A stretch of DNA of 6,751 nt, taken from Alphaproteobacteria bacterium. GTDB lineage: Bacteria; Pseudomonadota; Alphaproteobacteria; Caulobacterales; Parvularculaceae. Below the pieces are notes generated by a model. The model was given only the letters and a program-made list of their open reading frames with translations, did no database searches and had not been told where the DNA came from. Location: assembly GCA_030428745.1 (NCBI GenBank), contig JAUIEG010000145.1:1-6751 (forward strand), in the 5' to 3' direction. Of the stretch, positions 1-4,775 are shown in pieces; the stretch's first letter is position 1, and the number at the start of each line of letters is the position of its first letter. A program made the position numbers and the translations under genes.

Positions 1-1
1 G

Positions 2-397
2 CTGATGGATTTCGACGCGCTGCGCGACCATCGCTCCGGTCTCGGCACGGCGGCGGTGATCGTCATGGACAAGTCCACGGACATGGTGCGCGCCATCGCG
101 CGTCTTGCTTATTTCTACAAGCATGAAAGCTGCGGCCAGTGCACGCCCTGCCGCGAAGGCACAGGCTGGATGTGGCGCGTCCTGGAGCGCATGACGGTGG
201 GCGATTCAACGACAGAAGAAATCGACAAGCTGCTCGAAGTCTCGACGCAGATCGAAGGGCACACGATTTGCGCGCTCGGCGACGCAGCGGCCTGGCCGGT
301 GCAGGGACTTATTCGTCACTTCCGTCATGAAATCGAAGAGCGCATCAACACCTACCGCAATGACCGCCCGCATGTAGCGGTCGCTGCGGCGGAGTAA
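2..397 (+). CDS. nuoF: NADH-quinone oxidoreductase subunit F, C-terminal part (5' end outside window)
   Basis: NuoF carries the FMN and NADH sites and the N3 [4Fe-4S] cluster of respiratory complex I, on its cytoplasmic arm. Only the last 131 codons are present; the frame is open to the left edge, so the ATG at position 5 is internal. Three of the four N3 ligands form a Cys-x2-Cys-x2-Cys motif (codons at 131, 140 and 149) in the family signature SCGQCTPCREGTGW. The fourth is the Cys at 269-271 in HTICALGDAAAWPVQG. The FMN- and NADH-binding N-terminal part lies outside the window. The C-terminal helical tail ends with a TAA at 395-397, and the GNAT gene starts 2 nt later. The sequence is intact and canonical. 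The unusual point is that nuoG does not follow but lies about 4.4 kb downstream. Confidence 0.96.
   Translation: MMDFDALRDHRSGLGTAAVIVMDKSTDMVRAIARLAYFYKHESCGQCTPCREGTGWMWRVLERMTVGDSTTEEIDKLLEVSTQIEGHTICALGDAAAWPVQGLIRHFRHEIEERINTYRNDRPHVAVAAAE
391..394 (+). promoter_or_regulatory. Ribosome binding site inside the nuoF end
   Basis: GGAG lies in the last two codons and stop region of nuoF, 5 nt before the GTG at 400. It decides the GNAT start and indicates that ribosomes finishing nuoF can reinitiate on the acetyltransferase. Confidence 0.6.
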
Positions 398-399
398 GC

Positions 400-921
400 G
401 TGGCTGAAATCCGGCGCGCCACAATCGCCGATGCGCCGGCGCTCGCGCGCATAGGCGCTTCGACGTTCACCGATACATTCGCGCATCTTTATGCGCCGGA
501 AGATCTCGAAGAGTTTCTCAAATACAATCACTGCGCGGCCTATTACGATGACTTTTTCGATGAAAAGGACAGCGCCGCCTGGATTGCCGAGACGCCGGAA
601 GGTGAAGCGATCGGCTATTGCACGGTGGCGCCCTGCAGTTTGCCGGCGCCGGATATGCCCGCAAATTCAGGCGAACTTTGCAGACTCTATCTTGACGAGA
701 AAGCACAGGGGCAAGGGCTTGGAAAAACCTTCATTGAACTAGCCCTCGACTGGCTCGAAACCCATTTCGACTACGCCTATGTGGGCGTTTATTCGGAGAA
801 TTTCAGGGCCCAAAAACTCTATCAGCGCTACGGTTTTGAGAAGGTCGCCGAGTACCATTTTCTGGTCGGAAAGCACCCCGATCTCGAATGGATCATGAAA
901 AGAAGGTCACAAAAGGCCTAA
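400..921 (+). CDS. GNAT-family N-acetyltransferase, PaiA-like
   Basis: 173-residue protein that probably transfers an acetyl group from acetyl-CoA to an amine. The start is GTG at 400, 2 nt after the nuoF stop, with GGAG at 391-394 inside the last nuoF codons; this implies translational coupling to nuoF. The acetyl-CoA pyrophosphate loop (motif A, Q/R-x-x-G-x-G/A) is Q103-GQGLG-108, preceded by the strand ELCRLYLDE. Motif B is N134 to F146 with LYQRYGF. The N-terminal helix pair (STFTDTFAHLYAPEDLEEFL, residues 21-40) resembles the PaiA polyamine acetyltransferase subgroup, and the overall length fits. The substrate is not determined: a polyamine, another small amine or a protein N-terminus or lysine are all possible. 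A terminator overlaps the stop codon. I am sure of the fold, less of the PaiA relation, and the link to complex I rests on position only. Confidence 0.9.
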   Translation: MAEIRRATIADAPALARIGASTFTDTFAHLYAPEDLEEFLKYNHCAAYYDDFFDEKDSAAWIAETPEGEAIGYCTVAPCSLPAPDMPANSGELCRLYLDEKAQGQGLGKTFIELALDWLETHFDYAYVGVYSENFRAQKLYQRYGFEKVAEYHFLVGKHPDLEWIMKRRSQKA

Positions 922-955
922 AAACATCGATTTTACGGGCCTTAATGCGTTTTTT
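913..955 (+). terminator. Intrinsic terminator at the end of the GNAT gene
   Basis: The left arm AAGGCCTAAAA (913-923) pairs with TTTTA (931-935) and GGCCTT (938-943), leaving a 2-nt bulge (936-937) and a 7-nt loop. A run of six T follows at 950-955, after six unpaired bases. The left arm contains the GNAT stop codon (TAA 919-921). The distance from stem to T-run is slightly long, so efficiency is uncertain. If it works, it ends the nuoF-GNAT transcript. Confidence 0.6.
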
Positions 956-1050
956 AGGGTCTCACATCGAAGCGAATCATACGCAATAATGAAAATACAG
1001 CAGGCGAAACACCCGTGTTTTTGGCTGCTTTCCGCATTCATGGACTGATA

Positions 1051-1055
1051 AAGGA
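1051..1055 (+). promoter_or_regulatory. Ribosome binding site of the HU-like gene
   Basis: AAGGA is placed 8 nt before the ATG at 1064. It selects that ATG over the in-frame TTG at 1058, which overlaps the space needed for the site. Confidence 0.7.
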
Positions 1056-1063
1056 TATTGAAA

Positions 1064-1489
1064 ATGGCCGTTAAACGGAAAACTGCAAAAAAAGCTCCGG
1101 CTCGGAAAGCTCCGGCTCGGAAGGCTCCAGCCCGCAAAGCGCCGGCTAAGAAAAAAGCAGCCGCCAAAAAAGCGCCTGCCAAGAAAAAAGCCGCTAAAAA
1201 AGCATTGCCTGATGTGCTGACGCTAAAGCACCTCGCGGCTGAGCTCGCCGAAACCTATGAGATGCCGAAGAAACAGGCTGAGACAGTTGTTGCGGATTTG
1301 ATCGACCGCATGGGCGGCTACCTGAAAAAAGGCAAGAAGCTCCGCATTGGCGGTCTCGGCATTTTCCAGGTTCGCCATCGTGCAGCGCGCATGGGCCGCA
1401 ACCCGGCGACTGGCGAAGCGATCAAGATCAAAGCGTCGAAGAAAGTTGCATTCCGTCCTTCGAAAGATCTCAAAGAGCGCGTGCTCTAA
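1064..1489 (+). CDS. HU-family DNA-binding protein with H1-like lysine-rich N-terminal tail
   Basis: 141-residue nucleoid protein. Residues about 50-141 form a complete HU/IHF fold: a helical dimerisation part, then GGLGIFQVRHRAARMGRNP leading into the DNA-clamping beta arm with GRNPATGE (111-118), and the usual ending K-x-V-A-F-R-P-S-K-x-L-K. The invariant arm-tip proline is P114. In front is a 47-residue tail made almost only of Lys, Ala, Pro and Arg. It starts with four tandem pentapeptides of the K-A-P-A-R/K type (residues 10-29) and continues with KKKAAAKK-like blocks. Such tails resemble eukaryotic histone H1 and are known on some bacterial HU proteins, where they add non-specific DNA contacts and can be acetylated. 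Ordinary HU is about 90 residues, so the extra length is all tail. The gene has its own leader and a strong terminator and seems independent of nuo. The subfamily (HU or IHF-like) is unsettled. Confidence 0.93.
   Translation: MAVKRKTAKKAPARKAPARKAPARKAPAKKKAAAKKAPAKKKAAKKALPDVLTLKHLAAELAETYEMPKKQAETVVADLIDRMGGYLKKGKKLRIGGLGIFQVRHRAARMGRNPATGEAIKIKASKKVAFRPSKDLKERVL
1091..1150 (+). repeat. Four tandem 15-bp units encoding the K-A-P-A-R/K tail
   Basis: The units begin at 1091, 1106, 1121 and 1136. Units 1 and 2 are identical at the DNA level (aaagctccggctcgg); units 3 and 4 differ at a few, mostly synonymous positions. The identity of neighbouring units suggests recent duplication by slippage or unequal exchange, so tail length may vary between strains. 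Confidence 0.85.
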
Positions 1490-1515
1490 AGTTCAGCGCA
1501 CTTTTAAGCGAATAG

Positions 1516-1556
1516 CGCCCGGCCTGTGTTCATTCACGGCCGGGCGTTTTCTTTTT
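1516..1556 (+). terminator. Strong intrinsic terminator after the HU-like gene
   Basis: A perfect 9-bp GC-rich stem, CGCCCGGCC (1516-1524) with GGCCGGGCG (1538-1546), has a 13-nt loop and is followed at once by TTTTCTTTTTCT. It ends the HU-like transcript just before the convergent acyltransferase stop codon at 1557-1559. On the minus strand the hairpin is followed by no T-run, so it probably works in one direction only. Confidence 0.92.
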
Positions 1557-2642
1557 CTATTTGCGAAATCGTTTTCTAAGATCCAGAAACCGCTTTTCAT
1601 AAAAATAAAAACTCGCGGCGGAGACTGCGACCGTACCGGCAAGCGCGACCGGAAATTCCAGCCACAAATTCGGCAGGCTCAGTTTTGTGAGGAGGATGCG
1701 CGCCACATGCACGCACCACATATGATAGAGATACATGCCGTAGCTGACAGCGCCGATAAAGGCGACGGGCCGCCAGTCCAGTACCGAAGTGATTTTTGCG
1801 CTTGGCGAAAGTATGATTGATGCAATCCATGCGGTCATCAAAAGATGCATGGCGAGCCGGAACGCGCCGGATATGTCAGCCGCAGGGACGTTAAACAGAC
1901 TTAATAGCGCCAGCATGAAAACCAGCGGCGCATGTTTGAAACCGGCGATGCGCCGCGCAATGACAAATCCCTGTTCGCGGTGAAGAAGATGCGCAAGGCC
2001 GACGCCCAGAAGAATGGGCGTGAACGTCGAGTCGAGAATTTCCCGGCTGTTTGCAAAGCCCTCGCCAAAGGCGGCGTTGATCGCCGGATCGAGAACGCCG
2101 AAATTGACCAGCTGGTTGATGACGAGCGCCACGATCCAGAAACTTGCCGCGGCGACCGGTGCGAAGAATGTCTCAACCAGAGGCCAGACGAGATAGAATT
2201 GCTCTTCTGTTGCCAATGACCAGGTGATGCTCAGATTGTTGGCGTCTGCATGCAGCCAGTTCGATAGGTAAAAAGCATAAACCGGAAAGCCTTCCGCAAG
2301 TCTTGCGGTGTCGGGATCTCCGGGTTTGAAGATCAGATAGGCGCCGAGCAGGCCGAACAGCATAAGATAATAGGCTGGGGCCAGCCGCAGCAGTCGCCGC
2401 GCCCAGAAGTCACGGAGAGAGATGCGTCCTTTGCGGGCCTTTTCACGCAGCAAGAGCGTGACGATCAGGAAGCCGCTGAGGACAAAGAACAGATCGACGC
2501 CGGCAAAGCCGCGCGCGAACATGGGCAGAAAATCCGGATGCGCGCTGTGATGCCAGACGACCGCGGTGATGGCGACGGCGCGCAGACCGTCAAGCCCGGC
2601 GAAATGTTTGCGAGACTGAAAGGACTCGTAGTCGGTCGTCAT
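1557..2642 (-). CDS. Acyltransferase-3 (OafA-type) membrane O-acyltransferase
   Basis: 361-residue integral inner-membrane protein of the acyltransferase-3 family, which transfers acetyl or other short acyl groups to sugars of O-antigen, exopolysaccharide, peptidoglycan or lipids. Visible family marks are LDGLRA with R21 and H32 (the R-x10-H pair essential in this family), GVDLFFVLSGFLI (48-60), FWARRLLRLAPAYY (79-92), WSLATEEQFYLVWP (141-154) and SYGMYLYH near the C-terminus. Many hydrophobic segments fill the rest. There is no added SGNH domain, so this is the single-domain type. I chose the ATG at 2642 because AAGGA stands 4 nt before it and because the family usually begins 10-20 residues before LDGLRA; the upstream ATG at 2693 would add 17 residues without a visible ribosome site. 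It follows the repressor gene on the same strand and is probably co-transcribed. The acceptor is unknown. Confidence 0.93.
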   Translation of the reverse strand: MTTDYESFQSRKHFAGLDGLRAVAITAVVWHHSAHPDFLPMFARGFAGVDLFFVLSGFLIVTLLLREKARKGRISLRDFWARRLLRLAPAYYLMLFGLLGAYLIFKPGDPDTARLAEGFPVYAFYLSNWLHADANNLSITWSLATEEQFYLVWPLVETFFAPVAAASFWIVALVINQLVNFGVLDPAINAAFGEGFANSREILDSTFTPILLGVGLAHLLHREQGFVIARRIAGFKHAPLVFMLALLSLFNVPAADISGAFRLAMHLLMTAWIASIILSPSAKITSVLDWRPVAFIGAVSYGMYLYHMWCVHVARILLTKLSLPNLWLEFPVALAGTVAVSAASFYFYEKRFLDLRKRFRK

Positions 2643-2721
2643 AATGTCCTTGTTCCCGCTTGGCCGGCCCGACAAGGCTACTGGTTCTTTCATGAACGTT
2701 TAGATAATGGGACGAACGCGC

Positions 2722-3351
2722 CTATTCCCTGCCATAGACATGGGCTGCGCGCCATTTTTCGGTCTGCATCTCGCGTTTGCCTTCGACGCCATATTGCAAG
2801 ATTCGAAAATGGGTCGCCGTCTTTTCCTCAAGGACGCAAAGATAGGCCGGGGTTGCGCCTGCCGGTCCGTCCTTCGCCAGCAGCAGAGCGTCATGGCCTG
2901 CGGCGGCGGGGCGGGCAGGGTTCGCCCAGACGACTTCGCCGGTGCGGAACCGCGGCGCCATCGCTTCATCCGGCGCATAAAAGCCGAACGTCATGTCGGC
3001 GCCGATGAAATCGGGCGCTTGCGGACGCCTTTCAATCGGTCGCTGCATATCGAGAAGCCACAGGCCGTTTTCGCCGGAAGCGCTTGCGTAAAGGTTGGCC
3101 GTGCCGTCGGCGCGCGGCTCCGACTGATAGGGCTCTTCCGGCTCCTCAAAGCCCTCCCGCTCCAGGACTGCCGGGCTTACGCCGAGATATTCAACAGCGC
3201 GCTGTGCTTCATCGAATTTCAGTCGCCGGCGGCCCTTCAACATTCTCGAGACGCCTGATTTATCGATGCCCAGCGCCTCTGCGAGACCGGTCTGGGTCTT
3301 TGCCGGGTCTCTTTCCAGCGCTTCGATAATCCAATCAACTTCCCGTTGCAT
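2722..3351 (-). CDS. Xre-type transcriptional repressor with inactive S24/LexA-like domain
   Basis: 209 residues from the chosen start. An N-terminal helix-turn-helix spans about residues 19-44 (LAEALGIDKSGVSRMLKGRR), the DNA-binding form of small Xre regulators. A charged linker (64-82) leads to a C-terminal domain with the layout of S24 peptidases (LexA, phage CI): GFYAPDEAMAPRFRTGEVVW (123-142), then a late beta part ending in FRILQY. Where self-cleaving relatives have Ser in G-D-S-M-x-P, this protein has Ala130, and the usual catalytic Lys in V-x-K-R also seems absent. I infer a dimerising repressor that does not cleave itself. The ATG at 3351 gives the usual N-terminus; in-frame ATGs at 3363 and 3414 also exist and none has a clear ribosome site. 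The ATG at 3414 would lie about 3 nt after the predicted transcription start. The palindromes upstream suggest autoregulation and control of the divergent genes. Confidence 0.88.
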   Translation of the reverse strand: MQREVDWIIEALERDPAKTQTGLAEALGIDKSGVSRMLKGRRRLKFDEAQRAVEYLGVSPAVLEREGFEEPEEPYQSEPRADGTANLYASASGENGLWLLDMQRPIERRPQAPDFIGADMTFGFYAPDEAMAPRFRTGEVVWANPARPAAAGHDALLLAKDGPAGATPAYLCVLEEKTATHFRILQYGVEGKREMQTEKWRAAHVYGRE

Positions 3352-3397
3352 AGACAGCAACATGAAAGGCTTGCAGTTGATTTGCGATGGATAAAAA

Positions 3398-3436
3398 CGC
3401 AACAATTTGAACATATTGTTGCGATTATAACAATAT
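3398..3436. promoter_or_regulatory. Operator-like array of three alternating half-sites in the divergent region
   Basis: CGCAACAAT (3398-3406) and ATTGTTGCG (3415-3423) form a perfect 9-bp inverted repeat with an 8-bp spacer. ATATTGTT (3413-3420) and AACAATAT (3429-3436) form a perfect 8-bp inverted repeat, again with an 8-bp spacer, sharing the middle arm. The core AACAAT/ATTGTT thus occurs at 3401, 3415 and 3429, spaced 14 bp. This is the geometry of overlapping sites for a dimeric helix-turn-helix repressor; the adjacent Xre protein is the obvious candidate. Binding would cover the predicted -10 at 3424-3429. Confidence 0.72.
3424..3432 (-). promoter_or_regulatory. Extended -10 promoter element for the repressor-acyltransferase pair
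   Basis: Read on the minus strand this is TGTTATAAT, a perfect extended -10 (TGn-TATAAT). No good -35 stands 16-18 bp upstream, which the extended form can tolerate. Transcription would start near 3417, inside the operator array, which favours repressor starts at 3363 or 3351 over the one at 3414 unless the mRNA is nearly leaderless. Confidence 0.55.
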
Positions 3437-3458
3437 TTGCCGCTTAATTTGCGGCAAA
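3436..3458. repeat. Perfect inverted repeat TTTGCCGC / GCGGCAAA
   Basis: Two 8-bp arms (3436-3443 and 3451-3458) are separated by the AT-rich 7-mer TTAATTT. The repeat lies just beyond the half-site array, upstream of the repressor promoter and in the leader of the coiled-coil gene. No T-run follows on either side, so it is not a terminator. It could be a second operator for another regulator or a leader hairpin; I cannot tell which. Confidence 0.6.
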
Positions 3459-3492
3459 GGGTAGTGTCCGGCGCGGCAAGGCTTCAAATGGC

Positions 3493-3502
3493 GGAGGGAG
3501 GG
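3493..3502 (+). promoter_or_regulatory. Purine-rich ribosome binding site of the coiled-coil gene
   Basis: GGAGGGAGGG lies about 6 nt before the ATG at 3509. It is the best Shine-Dalgarno-like sequence in the window and selects this start over the in-frame ATG at 3488 and TTG at 3437. Confidence 0.7.
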
Positions 3503-3508
3503 ACAGTC

Positions 3509-3748
3509 ATGGATGCGAAAACTGAGAAAGAAGAGGACGTCAAGCGCCTACAGCAATCTCTGGAGGCTTTCGCTGCGAAACTAGAGGCTATGTCTGACTT
3601 ACTGGATCGCATGGAGGGGCGTCTGGACGCTCTGTACGAAGAATGCCAACGGATTGGCGGCTCGACGCAACGCTCACTTATCCGTCAAGAAAGCATCTCG
3701 CAGGAGCTGACCCGGCTTGAGCAGTCGTTAAGGGAAAGCAAGGGATAA
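3509..3748 (+). CDS. Small coiled-coil protein of unknown function
   Basis: 79 residues, cytoplasmic by composition, with no signal peptide or membrane segment. I do not recognise a family. Residues 11-49 hold an unbroken heptad pattern with hydrophobic residues (plus Ala-free core and one Cys46) at 11, 14, 18, 21, 25, 28, 32, 35, 39, 42, 46 and 49, which predicts a long two-stranded coiled coil of nearly six heptads. A Gly-Gly-Ser break (50-52) is followed by a second amphipathic helix with spaced hydrophobics at 63, 67, 70 and 74. It may form a hairpin or an oligomer. The strong ribosome site supports translation. It is the first gene rightward from the divergent control region and lies 46 bp before the sulfotransferase start, so the two probably share a transcript. 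A role as a partner or scaffold of the sulfotransferase is only a guess. Confidence 0.68.
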   Translation: MDAKTEKEEDVKRLQQSLEAFAAKLEAMSDLLDRMEGRLDALYEECQRIGGSTQRSLIRQESISQELTRLEQSLRESKG

Positions 3749-3794
3749 ACAGCACGGGCGCTTGTCTTCACCCCCAGGCGCGGCAAGAGAAGAC

Positions 3795-4646
3795 ATGACG
3801 CAAATGCTGCTCATCTGTATTGGCGCGCAAAAGGCCGGCACGACCTGGCTTGCCGACTATTTGCGCAAGCACCAGCAGGTGCATGTCGCGCCCGTAAAGG
3901 AGGTGCATTTCTTCGACGCCCGCTTCGTTCCGCAATGGTGCGCAAAATATGAAGAAGAAATGCTGACGGAGTTTCAGCGTCAGACGGCGCTGCTCACAAC
4001 AGAAAATTGCGGTGACCCCGTCATTCAACAGCGGCTGCATGCGATGTTGCTGCGGTTCAGAATGATCGCAAATCCAAACGAATATATGCGTTTTATGAGC
4101 TGGGGCTCTCAGGGGCGGCCTGTCCTGTTTGAAGCGACCCCGGATTACTCCATGTTGGGCAAGACCGGATTTCAGTTCATGCGGGAAATTCATCCCGATG
4201 TGAAACTGGTGTTTTTGATGCGTAACCCCGCTGACCGTTTCTGGTCGTCATTGACCTTCAATCGGACGCACAATCCGAAATTTGACATAGAGACCATGTT
4301 CGACCGCCTTCTGGCGCGTGAAGATTTCATGCTGCTTGCAGACTATGGGCGGACAATCCAGGAGGCGCAGTCGGTCTTTGGGGAGGAACGCATTCACCTG
4401 GAATTTTACGAGCGTCTTTTCCATCAGGAGGCGGTTGATCGGATTTGCGGTTTCGCCGGGATTGGGGCCAAGCCAGCCGACATCGGCACGCGCTCGAATG
4501 CCTCCAGGGACGGGCAGGGCATGCCGGCGGCTTTGCGGGCGCGCGCCTGCGCCGCCTACGCCCATATCTATCGGGCGATCGCGGGACGATTCGCCAATGA
4601 TCTTCCGGAAAGCTGGCTCCAGGATATGGCCCGCTTCAAACTGTAA
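3795..4646 (+). CDS. PAPS-dependent sulfotransferase
   Basis: 283-residue soluble enzyme predicted to move a sulfo group from 3'-phosphoadenosine 5'-phosphosulfate to a hydroxyl or amine acceptor. The 5'-phosphosulfate loop is G10-AQKAGTTWL-19 with K13. KEVHFFD (35-41) and FEATPDY (112-118) match conserved blocks of the bacterial and heparan-type sulfotransferases. The 3'-phosphate motif is R143-N-P-x-x-R148-x-x-S151. A later FYERLF segment is also typical. The length is normal for a single catalytic domain. I chose the ATG at 3795, which leaves nine residues before the loop and has AAGAGA just upstream; a TTG at 3762 would add 11 residues. The acceptor is unknown; a surface glycan or lipid is suggested by the acyltransferase across the control region. 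No terminator is apparent after it, so transcription may continue towards nuoG, 129 bp downstream. Confidence 0.93.
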   Translation: MTQMLLICIGAQKAGTTWLADYLRKHQQVHVAPVKEVHFFDARFVPQWCAKYEEEMLTEFQRQTALLTTENCGDPVIQQRLHAMLLRFRMIANPNEYMRFMSWGSQGRPVLFEATPDYSMLGKTGFQFMREIHPDVKLVFLMRNPADRFWSSLTFNRTHNPKFDIETMFDRLLAREDFMLLADYGRTIQEAQSVFGEERIHLEFYERLFHQEAVDRICGFAGIGAKPADIGTRSNASRDGQGMPAALRARACAAYAHIYRAIAGRFANDLPESWLQDMARFKL

Positions 4647-4775
4647 TCGGACGCCTCGACAGGGCGAATCAAGCAGCGGCTGCGACCGAATGGAGGGCCC
4701 CGCCGCTCTAGCTTCCGCTGGTAAAGACGGCTAAACCACGCCCCGAATTTGGATTTGATCCCAAGAAGGTCCAGC
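4647..4775 (+). other. Spacer between the sulfotransferase and nuoG
   Basis: 129 bp without a convincing gene, promoter or terminator. A 6-bp inverted repeat, AGCGGC (4675-4680) and GCCGCT (4702-4707), is not followed by T residues. AAGAAGG (4763-4769), 6 nt before the ATG at 4776, is the nuoG ribosome site. Whatever drives nuoG is either here in a form I cannot recognise or further upstream. Confidence 0.5.

Noticed and set aside
1007..1020. AAACAC-CC-GTGTTT inverted repeat upstream of the HU-like gene
   Set aside because: The arms are only 6 bp, it is isolated, and no promoter could be placed against it with confidence.
989..1048. 19-codon frame ending 16 nt before the HU-like ATG, a possible leader peptide
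   Set aside because: It has no ribosome site, no run of regulatory codons and no alternative hairpins that would suggest attenuation.
907..1182. Minus-strand frame with a repeated Ala-Gly-Ala-Phe pattern
   Set aside because: The pattern is the complement of the tandem Lys-Ala-Pro-Ala-Arg codons of the HU tail, not an independent repeat protein.
2538..3258. Two overlapping open frames on the + strand opposite the acyltransferase start and the repressor
   Set aside because: They are Arg/Pro-rich shadows without domains, and the minus-strand genes here have clear family motifs.
3470..3787. 11-bp direct repeat GGCGCGGCAAG at 3470-3480 and 3777-3787, bracketing the coiled-coil gene
   Set aside because: It is short, GC-rich and composed of common words for this genome; there is no sign of mobility and chance is likely.
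3762..3794. TTG start giving 11 more residues on the sulfotransferase
   Set aside because: The added residues lie before the usual family start and no good ribosome site precedes the TTG.
398..4775. A mobile element or prophage as the cause of the nuo interruption
   Set aside because: No transposase, integrase, attachment-site duplication, terminal inverted repeats or phage structural genes could be found; the Xre/S24-like repressor alone is not enough.
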